DNA of 64,000 nt from Pontibacter lucknowensis. Lineage in GTDB: Bacteria > Bacteroidota > Bacteroidia > Cytophagales > Hymenobacteraceae. Of this stretch, positions 51,217 through 60,293 are shown in pieces. The stretch spans positions 124,001-188,000 of the forward strand of contig NZ_FTNM01000004.1 in the NCBI RefSeq assembly GCF_900156415.1. Direction: 5' to 3'. The notes beneath the pieces were generated by a model. The model worked only from the letters and a program-made list of their open reading frames with translations. It had not been told where the DNA came from and did not search any database. The position numbers and the translations under genes are program-made. The first letter of the stretch is position 1, and every line of letters starts with the position of its first letter.

Positions 51217-52425
51217 CTATATCCCCAGTTCGACCTGCACACCAGTCGTCCAGTGATAGTCGTTGTTCACGGGCAGGAAAGGATTGAAGGAGTGGTAGCC
51301 CACATTAGCCTGTAACTTAAGGCGGTGTGCCCGCAGGTATTTGGTTACGCCCGCCAGGTAGGCCTCTTCGGTGTTTTCCAGAGAGCGCACTTCCTGGTTG
51401 GGTGTTATGCGGGAGTAGCGACCTGCCAGCTCCACATTGTTCGGGAAGATATAGCTCAACTGGTAATTTTGTCCACGGCCGGTCAGGATGTGGCGTCGAT
51501 CGCCTGCAGCATTGAGCGTGATCGGGTTGTCTGCCTCCCGCGCCATATATTCGGCATAAAGGGCCATCCCTCTGTACTTGAGCAGACCATCAAAAATATA
51601 GGTTTGAATGTCCGTCTGCTCGTACAGGTCACGACCGATCTGGCCACCCGTGCGGCGGGCACCTTCGTTATGGCTCATACCACCTGCCAGGGAAAGTTTT
51701 GGGGTCGGTTCACGCTCCAGGTCGCCTTCAAAATAATCGCCTCCGTTGGTGAACTTGCCAAAGGGTAGGAGCTCCAAGCGCCCGGTATAGGCCAGACCTT
51801 TGTCAGTCGAGAACACGTTGCGACCCTCACCAGCCGTCAGAGCACCTTTGAGCATATAGTGGAAACCCCCGAACTGATTGCTATACACCGCCTGAAAACC
51901 AAAGTCACGGTCAACGTTAAAGGCCACATTCACGATGGAGCGGTCGATGAACTGCTGATCACCGGAAGAGATCACACGCTGTCGGTTGCCAGGAAGTTTG
52001 GTCTGTCCGAAAGCGAATTGCCAGTTTTCGTTAGGCCGGTAGTATACCACGGCATCGCGCACCACATTAGGGCTGGTGTTGATGTTGGATTGGTCGCGCA
52101 TGCTCCAGTCCATGTCGCCGCGCGAGAAAGAGAGTTGTATGTTATAGGTCAGTTTGGGAGAGTACATAAAACCCTCGAAGCGCAGACGCAGACGGCGCAC
52201 CCGCATTTCATATTCTGACACTCCAAAATCGTCCTTTGCAATGGAGTTATACATGGCCCGGCTTTGCACACGAAACCGCATGTTGATCGAGAAGGAGCTG
52301 TCCGGAGTCACAAGGCCAACACCGCGTTTGAAGTTGAACAGTGGCTGATTGCTTTCTTGAGTCTGGGCAACAGTTGCAACAGGACATGCCAGCAAAAGCG
52401 CCAGCAATAGGGTATAAATTTTCAT
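51217..52425 (-). CDS. Outer-membrane porin of the O/P (phosphate-selective porin) family
   Basis: This 402-residue beta-barrel has a signal peptide (LLLALLLACPVATVAQ) and is followed by aromatic beta strands. Typical segments are FSINMRFRVQSRAMYN, RRLRLRFEGFMYSPKLTYNI and VVRDAVVYYRPNENWQFAFGQTKLPGNR. The tail HWTTGVQVELGI ends in the barrel-closing pattern. It probably forms a water-filled pore for phosphate or small anions. No porter genes are nearby. The region 52426-52690 behind pgk holds two hairpins and no promoter that I can place with confidence. Confidence 0.88.
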   Translation of the reverse strand: MKIYTLLLALLLACPVATVAQTQESNQPLFNFKRGVGLVTPDSSFSINMRFRVQSRAMYNSIAKDDFGVSEYEMRVRRLRLRFEGFMYSPKLTYNIQLSFSRGDMDWSMRDQSNINTSPNVVRDAVVYYRPNENWQFAFGQTKLPGNRQRVISSGDQQFIDRSIVNVAFNVDRDFGFQAVYSNQFGGFHYMLKGALTAGEGRNVFSTDKGLAYTGRLELLPFGKFTNGGDYFEGDLEREPTPKLSLAGGMSHNEGARRTGGQIGRDLYEQTDIQTYIFDGLLKYRGMALYAEYMAREADNPITLNAAGDRRHILTGRGQNYQLSYIFPNNVELAGRYSRITPNQEVRSLENTEEAYLAGVTKYLRAHRLKLQANVGYHSFNPFLPVNNDYHWTTGVQVELGI

Positions 52426-52550
52426 GTTTAGTCTCTGGCTCTTATGGAGTTCATCTGGTCTTCAGAGCTTAAAAAGGACCAATGTAATCAGGTGTAAATT
52501 CAGTGGAAACAGCAAGTACTGTGAGATCAGATGCTGGCTGCTGTTTAGCA

Positions 52551-52586
52551 AAATCCCCCGCTACTGAAAAGCAGCGGGGGATTTCT
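52551..52586. terminator. Bidirectional terminator between porin upstream region and pgk
   Basis: AAATCCCCCGCT (52551-52562) pairs with AGCGGGGGATTT (52573-52584) around a 10-base loop. It lies downstream of the pgk stop (52691) on the reverse strand. Confidence 0.85.
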
Positions 52587-52623
52587 TGAGTTAATAGTGT
52601 TCTTGCTTGTTCTATGCCTACTG

Positions 52624-52650
52624 CCCTCGCTCGCGAGACGCGAGCGAGGG
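52624..52650. repeat. Perfect 12-bp hairpin with 3-base loop
   Basis: CCCTCGCTCGCG (52624-52635) and CGCGAGCGAGGG (52639-52650) enclose AGA. It is GC-rich and lacks a T-run, so it is not an ordinary terminator. The CGAGCG core resembles block C of the repeat arms at 54446-54500 and 60605-60656. Confidence 0.8.
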
Positions 52651-52690
52651 TGTCAGGAGACGGTTTAACTAGCGCGTTAGTTTTATTAGA

Positions 52691-53890
52691 TTAATAGTCG
52701 TCACGCTCAATGGCGGCCACACCTGGCAGGGTCTTGCCTTCCATGTACTCCAGCAGCGCACCGCCACCAGTCGACACGTAAGACACGCGGTCGGCATAGC
52801 CCAGCTGGTTTACAGCAGCGGCAGAGTCACCACCACCGATCAGCGAGTAAGCACCACGGCGGGTTGCATCTACCACTGCTTCAGCCACGGCTTCAGTTCC
52901 TACTGAGAAGTTCGACATCTCGAACACTCCCATCGGGCCATTCCACAAGATCGTTTTCGAGTTGCGAATCACATCAGCATACATTTCGCGGGCGTTTGGT
53001 CCGATGTCAAGGCCCATCCACATCGGCTTGATATGGTGGCTTAGGGAGGTGTCCACGTTGGCGTCGTTGCTGAACTCATCGGCGATGATGGAGTCAACAG
53101 GGATCATCAGGTTCACACCTTTTTCTTTGGCCATCGCGATGAGGCGTGCAGCAAGTTCTACTTTATCTTCCTCCACCAGCGATGAACCGATCTGTCCGCC
53201 ATCAGCCTTCACGAAGGTATAGCTCATGCCACCACCGATCAGCAGGTTGTCCACGCGGTCCATCAGCTTCTCGATGATCAGAATTTTGTCAGATATTTTG
53301 GCACCACCCATAATAGCGGTATAAGGACGTTCGGCATTGTCCATCACGCGGCGGGCATTGTCGAGTTCAGCATGCATCACGTAACCCATTACCTTGTCGT
53401 TCGGGAAATAGCGGGCGATCACGGCTGTAGAAGCGTGCTCTCGGTGTGCGGTACCAAAGGCATCATTCACATAAACATCACCTATACTGGCCAGTTGTTG
53501 TGCAAATTCCGGATCACCTTTTTCCTCAGCCTTGTGGAAACGAAGGTTCTCGAGCAACAGGATTTCACCTGGCTGCAGGTCTTGTGCCAGTTGTGCCGCC
53601 TCAGGGCCTATGCAGTCAGTAGCAAACTTAACAGTAGTGTTGAATTCCTGTGAAAGACGATCCACGAGGTGACGCAGGGAGTATTTCTCTTCCGGTCCGG
53701 CTTTCGGGCGGCCCAGGTGCGACATCAGGATGACAGCACCGCCATCGTTCAATATTTTCTGGATAGTCGGCACGGCCGCACGGATACGGGTGTCATCGGT
53801 AATGCGGTAGTCAGCATCCAGCGGAACATTAAAGTCCACCCGGACAAGCGCCTTCTTGCCGGCAAAGTTATACGCGTCTACAGTTCTCAT
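52691..53890 (-). CDS. pgk: Phosphoglycerate kinase
   Basis: This glycolytic enzyme transfers phosphate between 1,3-bisphosphoglycerate and ADP in the cytosol. The 399-residue protein has the family signature [14 protein letters not shown], the substrate arginines in [10 protein letters not shown] and RFHKAEE, the lysine in GGAKISDKI, and the nucleotide motif near the C-terminus ([13 protein letters not shown]). Length is typical. It is monocistronic, far from gapA, which is usual in Bacteroidota. A TATATTTG -7 match lies about 78 bp upstream of the ATG at 53890. Confidence 0.97.
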   Translation of the reverse strand: MRTVDAYNFAGKKALVRVDFNVPLDADYRITDDTRIRAAVPTIQKILNDGGAVILMSHLGRPKAGPEEKYSLRHLVDRLSQEFNTTVKFATDCIGPEAAQLAQDLQPGEILLLENLRFHKAEEKGDPEFAQQLASIGDVYVNDAFGTAHREHASTAVIARYFPNDKVMGYVMHAELDNARRVMDNAERPYTAIMGGAKISDKILIIEKLMDRVDNLLIGGGMSYTFVKADGGQIGSSLVEEDKVELAARLIAMAKEKGVNLMIPVDSIIADEFSNDANVDTSLSHHIKPMWMGLDIGPNAREMYADVIRNSKTILWNGPMGVFEMSNFSVGTEAVAEAVVDATRRGAYSLIGGGDSAAAVNQLGYADRVSYVSTGGGALLEYMEGKTLPGVAAIERDDY

Positions 53891-53967
53891 GATTTGTCTT
53901 TTTCGTTAGTCTTACTCGTTTTTCGTTTTTACGGAGTTTTTGTTTCCGGTATGCGCAATTGGGTGTA

Positions 53968-53975
53968 CAAATATA
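53968..53975 (-). promoter_or_regulatory. -7 promoter element of pgk
   Basis: On the reverse strand TATATTTG (53975-53968) matches the Bacteroidota -7 consensus and would give a leader of about 70 nt. No clear -33 TTG is found 20 bp further upstream because the repeat arm starts there. Confidence 0.5.
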
Positions 53976-53991
53976 GTGAAAAGGGTATTTG

Positions 53992-54500
53992 TCTGAATCA
54001 GGATTTTCAGGATTTTAGGATTAACAGGATTTTCACAGATACCGGGCCCAACCACCCCTAGCCACAGATGCTTTCAACTCAAGGAATAACGATTCTTCAC
54101 TGTCATCTCGACAGAATGGAGAGATCTTCATTCTTTGAGAACAGCGGACTATTTTAGATTTCTCGCGAATAGAGGGCTCTTGACCCTTGCTTGTCAATAA
54201 CAGGGGAATTGAGAACGATTGTCATCCCCCTGCCCCCTTAGAAGGCAGGGCTGTTAAGTTCTACATTATATGGTCAGTTCATGGCACCACCATTAGACAT
54301 AGCAATAGCCAAGTTCTCCCCTTGAGGGGAGCCAGAGGGGTGTTGGCGGTAGGCATAAGGCCCGCCCGGCCAGGGCAAGCTATGAAACAGCACCGGTTGC
54401 TATACCTGCAACAACCGCCGCTACGCTAGAAAGAGCAGTTATACTGGGCCAGAGGCCCTACCATAGCAAGTCACGAGCGAGAACGCTCGCGCCATAACAT
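53992..54500. repeat. Left arm of a mirrored composite repeat (blocks D-A-B-C)
   Basis: The arm contains block D (53992-54040, GAATCAGGATTTTCAGG type), a palindromic TGTCAT element (54100-54170), block A (54203-54239), block B (54359-54393) and block C (54446-54500). Inverted copies of D, A, B and C occur in mirrored order at 60605-61179. Block B is identical over 35 bp to the inverse of 60782-60816, and block A matches 36 of 37 bases of the inverse of 61071-61107. No gene is supported in this arm. Confidence 0.85.
54100..54170. repeat. TGTCATTTCGA palindromic repeat, copy 3 (decayed end)
   Basis: It starts ACTGTCATCTCGACAG and has the inner arm AGATTTCTCGCG at about 54156, but the closing GAAATGACAG end is lost. 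It sits in the left repeat arm and has no counterpart in the right arm, so it was probably inserted later or lost there. Confidence 0.7.
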
Positions 54501-54693
54501 ATTGCGATAGGCAACTCGCGCCACGATACTCCCAGCCGGCAGCAAGTCAAACTACTCCTCCCTTGGTTAAACATTGAATTTCCACCCCATCTCCACCGTT
54601 ATACCTATACCGGGCATCATAAATCCCGATTTCGCTATGTATTTCCAATTGCATCCTGTATCTTTTGCCCCTTAAAATACTGAGTGTATTTGT

Positions 54694-54701
54694 TACCTTT
54701 G
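54694..54701 (+). promoter_or_regulatory. -7 element just upstream of ddl
   Basis: TACCTTTG matches the Bacteroidota -7 element perfectly and ends 6 bases before the ATG at 54708. A transcription start would fall at or next to the ATG, so the mRNA would be leaderless or nearly so. No TTG is found at the proper -33 spacing. Confidence 0.55.
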
Positions 54702-54707
54702 CATACC

Positions 54708-57434
54708 ATGAGAGTAGGAATAATATTTGGCGGACCGTCCCGTGAGCGTGAGATCTCTTTCGCAGGCGGCCGTACCGTGTACGACAATTTAGACAAAGCC
54801 CTTTTTGAGGCCGTTCCGGTGTTTGCCGACAGCCTCGGTAACTTCATTTTGCTGGACTGGCAGTACATCTACAAAGGCACCATCCGTGACTTCTACCCGC
54901 CGGTGGAGGCCCTGCCGGAGAGTGAGCACGGACTGCAGATCTACCTGGAGTCGCTGGGCGAACTGAGCATCGAGGAGCAGGACCGCATCATCGCCAAAGC
55001 CGGCAAGCGCCTGTTGCCGCACGAGTTCAAGAACCACTTCGACTTCGCTTTCCTGGCGCTGCATGGACCTTATGGTGAGGATGGCAGCATTCAGGGATTG
55101 CTCGAGTGGTACCATATTCCGTACTCCGGATCAGGTATACTGCCATCTTCCATAGGTATAGACAAAGCCGCACAGAAGGAAATGCTCAAGCAGCATGGCT
55201 TCCCGACGCCGGATTACTGCAAGGTGCAGTACGTGGAGTGGAAAGATGTTAACAACCGCAAGCAGCTGTTCGAGTCGCTGGTAGCCGACTTGGGTCTGCC
55301 GCTAGTGCTCAAGGCGCCGCATCAGGGTTCTTCTATTGGCGTTTCCATTGTGAAGGAGCACAACTACGAGCTCTTTGAGCAGGGCATGGACCGTAGTTTC
55401 TTTACCAAGAACATCTACAAAGCGCAATGGCAGGCGCTGGGTGAGGAGAAGCAGGTAGCTAGTATGAAGCAACTCGTGGATATCCGCGAAGGCATTGGCA
55501 TGCCGGTTGTGCTCGAAGATGGCACCATCCTGTACCACCCGGAAGAGCTATTGAACCATATCAACCATACCTTCGCTACGACTGATACCGAGACGATCGT
55601 GCTGACAAGTGTGGAGCATGAGCAGCAGGTGTTGGTAGAGGCTTTCATCAGCGGACGTGAGTTCTCATGTATCGTGGTGCAGGACGAGACTGGTGCGCCG
55701 ATCGCTTTGCCGCCGACTGAGATCGTGAAGGGCAGCGAGGTGTTTGATTATCGTTCCAAGTACCTGCCGGGTCTGGCGCGTAAGATCACGCCGATCAACC
55801 TGCCAAGTGGGCAGATTCAGGAAATTCGTAAGGCCTGCAGCAAGCTGTTTGTCAATCTGGGCTTCAACGTGTATGCCCGTCTCGACGGCTTCATCACTGA
55901 GGAAGGCAATATCTTCCTGAACGACCCGAACACGACGTCAGGGATGCTGCCGTCGTCGTTCTTCTTCCACCAGGCGGCTGAGATCGGCTTGAACCCTTCG
56001 CAGTTCCTGACCTACATCATCCGTACGTCGGTGGCCGAGCGCCTGAAGTCAGGTAAGGACACCGTGACGTTGACGAGACTGTTAAGCCAACTCGACAATG
56101 CCATCCGTGAGGAGAACGCCCACCGCCACGACAAGATCCGGGTGGGGGTGATCATGGGTGGTTATTCCTCTGAAAGACACATTTCCGTGGAGAGCGGTCG
56201 TAACATTTACGAAAAGCTTTCTTCGTCTACCAAATACGAGCCGCTGCCGATCTTCCTGACAGGTAGCAACGAGGAGCATCGTCTGTACAGCATTCCGATC
56301 AACATCATGCTGAAGGACAATGCCGACGACATCAAAGAGAAGATCCAGCATTTTGAGCACGGTGGCAAACCGCATCCGGTGCTGCAGGAAATTATCAGCG
56401 AGGCCGAAAGCATCACCCGCAAGTATACCGGTAAGAGCCTTGACGAGCCACAGCGCATCACTTACAGCCAGTTGCAGAACATGGTGGATGCGGTGTTCAT
56501 CGCCTTGCACGGTCGTCCGGGCGAGGATGGAGCCCTGCAGCAGGAACTCGAGAAACTGGCTATACCTTACAACGGGTCCGGCATCAGCTCTTCGCAGATC
56601 ACGATCAACAAATACGACACCAACGAAATCCTTGCCAAACACGGCGTGCCGGTAGCGCATCACCGCATGGCCTGGAAAGACGATTGGCTGAAAGATAAAG
56701 AGGCTTTCTACCAGAGTCTGGAAACTGAGTTCCGCTATCCGTTCATTGCCAAGCCAGCGGACGATGGCTGTAGCTCGGCTGTGAAAAAGATCAAGAACCG
56801 AGCAGAGCTGGATGCTTTTACGACCCTGATCTTCCGGGAGATGGAAGAACTGGATACGGAATGCGCCAGAACGCTGTCGCTGGGCTTCAAGGAGGAATTC
56901 CCGAACAAGCAGGGCTTCCTGGTAGAAACACTCATCAGCAAGAACGGCGCGAAGCACTTCCTGGAAATTACCGGTGGCCTGCTAACCACTTATGCACCAG
57001 ACGGTACAGTTGCGTACGAGGTGTTTGAAGCTTCCGAAGCTCTGGCTGAAGGTGAGGTATTGTCGCTGGAAGAGAAGTTTTTGGCAGGGGAGGGGCAGAA
57101 CATTACGCCGGCCCGCTATGCACAGGACCCGGAGCGCCGCCAGAAAATCTCTGACAAAGTGAAGGAAGACCTGAAGCGCGTAGCCCAGATCCTGAACATC
57201 GAAGGCTATGCCCGTATCGACGCCTTTGTGCGCGTGCTGGAAAACGACGAGGTGGAGACCATCATCATTGAGGTGAACTCCCTGCCAGGTATGACCCCGG
57301 CGACCTGTATCTTCCACCAGACCGCCATCAACGGCTACAAGCCTTACGAGTTCATCGACCGCATCCTGACGTTTGGAGTAGAAAGAAACGAGCGGGTGAA
57401 AGAACTGCAGGGGTATAAGTCGAGGAACATTTGA
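54708..57434 (+). CDS. ddl: Tandem two-module D-alanine-D-alanine ligase
   Basis: This 908-residue protein contains two complete Ddl-type ATP-grasp modules (about 1-440 and 475-908) joined by a linker. Each has an N-terminal glycine motif (GGPSREREIS and GGYSSERHIS), an ALHG(R)PGEDG loop (ALHGPYGEDG, ALHGRPGEDG) and a metal motif (DPNTTSGML, EVNSLPGMT). Module 1 keeps the canonical ATP-loop GSSIGVS and VEAFISGREFS; module 2 has DGCSSAV there. Module 1 has an aspartate in place of the usual glutamate before NT. The enzyme joins D-alanine for peptidoglycan. A GTG at 54684 is rejected because the promoter -7 overlaps it. The PASTA gene follows 220 bp downstream. Confidence 0.9.
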   Translation: MRVGIIFGGPSREREISFAGGRTVYDNLDKALFEAVPVFADSLGNFILLDWQYIYKGTIRDFYPPVEALPESEHGLQIYLESLGELSIEEQDRIIAKAGKRLLPHEFKNHFDFAFLALHGPYGEDGSIQGLLEWYHIPYSGSGILPSSIGIDKAAQKEMLKQHGFPTPDYCKVQYVEWKDVNNRKQLFESLVADLGLPLVLKAPHQGSSIGVSIVKEHNYELFEQGMDRSFFTKNIYKAQWQALGEEKQVASMKQLVDIREGIGMPVVLEDGTILYHPEELLNHINHTFATTDTETIVLTSVEHEQQVLVEAFISGREFSCIVVQDETGAPIALPPTEIVKGSEVFDYRSKYLPGLARKITPINLPSGQIQEIRKACSKLFVNLGFNVYARLDGFITEEGNIFLNDPNTTSGMLPSSFFFHQAAEIGLNPSQFLTYIIRTSVAERLKSGKDTVTLTRLLSQLDNAIREENAHRHDKIRVGVIMGGYSSERHISVESGRNIYEKLSSSTKYEPLPIFLTGSNEEHRLYSIPINIMLKDNADDIKEKIQHFEHGGKPHPVLQEIISEAESITRKYTGKSLDEPQRITYSQLQNMVDAVFIALHGRPGEDGALQQELEKLAIPYNGSGISSSQITINKYDTNEILAKHGVPVAHHRMAWKDDWLKDKEAFYQSLETEFRYPFIAKPADDGCSSAVKKIKNRAELDAFTTLIFREMEELDTECARTLSLGFKEEFPNKQGFLVETLISKNGAKHFLEITGGLLTTYAPDGTVAYEVFEASEALAEGEVLSLEEKFLAGEGQNITPARYAQDPERRQKISDKVKEDLKRVAQILNIEGYARIDAFVRVLENDEVETIIIEVNSLPGMTPATCIFHQTAINGYKPYEFIDRILTFGVERNERVKELQGYKSRNI

Positions 57435-57457
57435 AGTTAGCCAGTTAAACCTATACC

Positions 57458-57542
57458 TGTCATTTCGAATGCAATGAGAAATCTGAGTTATCGTGGAAAC
57501 CATGAAGTTATCCAGATTTCTCACCTTGTTCGAAATGACAGT
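57458..57542. repeat. TGTCATTTCGA palindromic repeat, copy 4
   Basis: An intact copy, CTGTCATTTCGA (57458-57469) to TCGAAATGACAG (57531-57542), with inner arms GAGAAATCTGAG and CAGATTTCTC. It lies between ddl and the PASTA gene, 24 bp after the ddl stop, and may end the ddl transcript. Confidence 0.88.
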
Positions 57543-57654
57543 AATGCCAGAGTGCTGAGATATAGCGAGTAAAATGCATTTGATACAATTCACTCATTCA
57601 CTAATTCAAAAATCAAAAAGCCCCCACAGGGGCGAACAATCAATAATTAATTAA

Positions 57655-58431
57655 ATGTTAAAGACGAATTCATTTGTGGGGGTGCTGGTACACCTGGCCT
57701 TGATGGGAGTGATTGTGGCCGGGTTGATCTTCGGATTCTTCTACCTATACCTGCCGTCGGCTACGAACCATGGCGAGACGATTTCGGTGCCGAAGATCAC
57801 AGGTATGCAGTTGCCGGATGCTGAGGCGTTTCTGGAAGAACAGAACCTGCGCTATTTCGTAAACGACTCGAGTTATCATCCGGAGTACAAGCCTTTCGAG
57901 ATCCTGACACAAGATCCTGCACCGGGCTCCAAAGTAAAGGAGAACCGCAAGATCTATATCAGCATCAACATGAAAAATCCGCCGATGATCAAGATGCCGA
58001 AGCTGATCGACGGATCGGTGAAAAATGCGGAGCTTATCCTGAAGAGCTACAACCTGCGTCGTGGCAAGATCACGAACGTGCCTGACCTGCAGCATGGTGC
58101 TGTGCTGAAGCAGTTCGTGAACGGCAAAGAGGTGCAGCCGGGTGACCAGGTACCAAAGGGTGCGGTGGTAGACCTGCACGTAGGTGACGGCCTTGGTAAC
58201 ACTGAATTTGAGGTGCCGGACGTGGTAGGTATGCCGCTCGACGAGGCTTCGGTGCTGCTGGTTGGCCAGAAGTTACAGCTGGGTAACATCATTTATGTGT
58301 CAGGCAGCGGCAAGCCGGATGGCACCATCATTCGTCAGCGTCCGATCGCTGATGTGAAAGCCATGATCAGAACGGGCGAGCTGGTGGACCTTTGGGTAGC
58401 CGGCGAAGAGCCAGTGCAAGGTATAGACTAA
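57655..58431 (+). CDS. PASTA-domain membrane protein
   Basis: This 258-residue protein has one N-terminal transmembrane helix (about 9-31: VLVHLALMGVIVAGLIFGFF) and three periplasmic PASTA domains (about 42-106, 113-175, 183-250; e.g. VPKITGMQLPDAEAFLEEQNL and VPDVVGMPLDEASVLLVGQKL). PASTA domains bind peptidoglycan stem peptides or beta-lactams. No kinase domain is attached, unlike PknB/StkP. Together with ddl upstream this suggests cell-wall synthesis or sensing. The helix orientation places the PASTA repeats outside. A T9SS cargo gene starts 50 bp later. Confidence 0.9.
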   Translation: MLKTNSFVGVLVHLALMGVIVAGLIFGFFYLYLPSATNHGETISVPKITGMQLPDAEAFLEEQNLRYFVNDSSYHPEYKPFEILTQDPAPGSKVKENRKIYISINMKNPPMIKMPKLIDGSVKNAELILKSYNLRRGKITNVPDLQHGAVLKQFVNGKEVQPGDQVPKGAVVDLHVGDGLGNTEFEVPDVVGMPLDEASVLLVGQKLQLGNIIYVSGSGKPDGTIIRQRPIADVKAMIRTGELVDLWVAGEEPVQGID

Positions 58432-58481
58432 CAGATGCGCCCGCTACTAACCGTGTCGGGCGCATTTTATATAACAAAGGT

Positions 58482-60293
58482 ATGGGTATAAGACAGTTTC
58501 TGTTTACGCTAGTACTGCTCTGCTGTGGCTCTTTAGTCTCGGCTCAGGGAGTCCTGATGCCCTTGCAACAGGATCCGCAGCGTATACCTGCCGGAAACCC
58601 ATACCAACTCCGAACAGAGAGTAATCACTTGTCCCTGCCTTTTTTTGACGATTTTTCCGGTGCTACCACCACGCCCGATCCGGCCTACTGGATCAACGGC
58701 GGGGTTTACGTGAACAACCGCTTTGCCCTACGACCGCTTACCCGCAACGCAGCTACGTTTGACGGGCTCAATGCACAGGGCAACCCCTACGGCAGCAACA
58801 TTGGCGGACCAACCGATACCCTCACTTCGCAGCCTATCCGGTTAGCAGGGCTCACGCCAGCCGACTCGGTATACCTGAGCTTTTACTGGCAGTCGGGTGG
58901 GCAGGGGAGTGCGCCGGAGCGGAATAATAACAACCCGCGTCTGCTGCGGCTGGAGTTTAAAGAAAGCAATGGCACCTGGACACAGGTATGGCAACAGACC
59001 GCGCCCGGTCAGGTAACGGAGTTTGCCCAGGCCTGGGTGGCTGTGAGGGAGCAGCGCTTTATGCACGACGAGTTTCAGTTCCGCTTCCGAACAGAGGGCA
59101 CCCGCAATTCCATCCGCGACATCTGGAACCTCGACTACGTAGAGCTGGACCGCAACCGCCGCCGGGGCCAAAACACGACCCGTGACATCGGCATCAGCGA
59201 AAGCGTGTCGCCGCTCATGGACTACAGCGCGGTACCTGCCCGTCAGTTCCTGGCCAACCCCGGGCTATACCTGCGCGACGAGATCTCCGCCAGTCTGAAC
59301 AACCTCGGTGACCTGCCGGGAGCGATTGCCTGGCGTGCTTTTATACAGCAGGTAGGTGTTACGCCAGCCGATACCTTCCTGCGCGAAGAAGCCCTTATAC
59401 CCGGGCAGGCCCGGCAACGCCAGATCACGGCCACACCGCGCATCAGCAACCTCAACCTCAATCCGGAGGGCTTTGTGCTGCAGCATGGTTTCTGGCTCGA
59501 TACCAAAGAACAGAACGCCCGGCAGCGCGCCAACGACAGCACCCTGCAGCGCACCACCTTCAGTGACTACTTCGCCCTGGACGATGGCACAGCCGAGGCC
59601 GGTTACAGCAGTCTCTATACCTATGGAAATACCCAGGTGGCGCAGCGCTTTGAACTAGCAACAGCAGACCAGGTACGTGCTTTCCGGGTGCATTTTCCGC
59701 AGGTAGGTGTGCGGCATAACAATGTGTCTATTGTCTTCCGCATCTGGGCTGACGACAACGGTCGACCGGGCCGCACCCTCCACGAGCAATCCTTTCCGGT
59801 GCAACAGAACGAGGGACTCAACACCTTTTATGAAATAGAACTGAGCCAGCCGGTTCCGGTGGAGGGCACCTTTTATGTCGGCTTCAGTCAGCCTGCAACT
59901 CTCTACCTGAATATTGGCTTTGACCGCAATGCCGGTGCCACAGGCCGCTTGTTTTACAATACCGTGGTAGGTGGCTGGCAGCGGGACAGCGTCAATGCAG
60001 GTGCTGTGATGCTACGCCCTGTGATGGCTGGTCAGGCACTGGGTCTGGAGGAGGAGGCACGTGACGCTGACCTGCAGGTATACCCGAACCCCAGCAACGG
60101 CATTTTACATTTCTCCGGACCTTACCGTTCTTTTTCGATGTACGATGTAACCGGAAGGGAGATTTTGCGTCATAAAGCAACGGTATGGCAGGAACCGGTA
60201 CGCCTCCCGAAGCTTTCGCCGGGCTTATATACTATCCGAATTGAAACCGACCATCATACATTTACTACCAAACGCATCCTAATAAACTTATGA
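58482..60293 (+). CDS. Secreted protein with T9SS type A sorting domain
   Basis: This 603-residue protein starts at the ATG at 58482, preceded by AACAAAGG; an earlier frame start inside the PASTA gene has no support. A signal peptide (FTLVLLCCGSLVSAQG) leads into a long beta-rich region with no catalytic motif, containing LPFFDDFSG, SFYWQSGGQGS, FRFRTEGTRNSIRDIWNLDY and a jelly-roll-like FALDDGTAEAGYSSLYTYG. The last about 75 residues (VYPNPSNGILHF, MYDVTGREIL, LSPGLYTIRIET, KRILINL) are the type A sorting signal. It probably sits on the cell surface. The rhodanese gene overlaps its stop by four bases (ATGA), so the two are coupled. Confidence 0.9.
   Translation: MGIRQFLFTLVLLCCGSLVSAQGVLMPLQQDPQRIPAGNPYQLRTESNHLSLPFFDDFSGATTTPDPAYWINGGVYVNNRFALRPLTRNAATFDGLNAQGNPYGSNIGGPTDTLTSQPIRLAGLTPADSVYLSFYWQSGGQGSAPERNNNNPRLLRLEFKESNGTWTQVWQQTAPGQVTEFAQAWVAVREQRFMHDEFQFRFRTEGTRNSIRDIWNLDYVELDRNRRRGQNTTRDIGISESVSPLMDYSAVPARQFLANPGLYLRDEISASLNNLGDLPGAIAWRAFIQQVGVTPADTFLREEALIPGQARQRQITATPRISNLNLNPEGFVLQHGFWLDTKEQNARQRANDSTLQRTTFSDYFALDDGTAEAGYSSLYTYGNTQVAQRFELATADQVRAFRVHFPQVGVRHNNVSIVFRIWADDNGRPGRTLHEQSFPVQQNEGLNTFYEIELSQPVPVEGTFYVGFSQPATLYLNIGFDRNAGATGRLFYNTVVGGWQRDSVNAGAVMLRPVMAGQALGLEEEARDADLQVYPNPSNGILHFSGPYRSFSMYDVTGREILRHKATVWQEPVRLPKLSPGLYTIRIETDHHTFTTKRILINL

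Noticed and set aside
53891..54707. A possible gene in the left repeat arm
   Set aside because: All frames are short and consist of repeat blocks; no protein family is visible.
56082..56957. A 291-codon reverse open frame inside ddl
   Set aside because: It is antisense to the second ligase module, with no conserved pattern.
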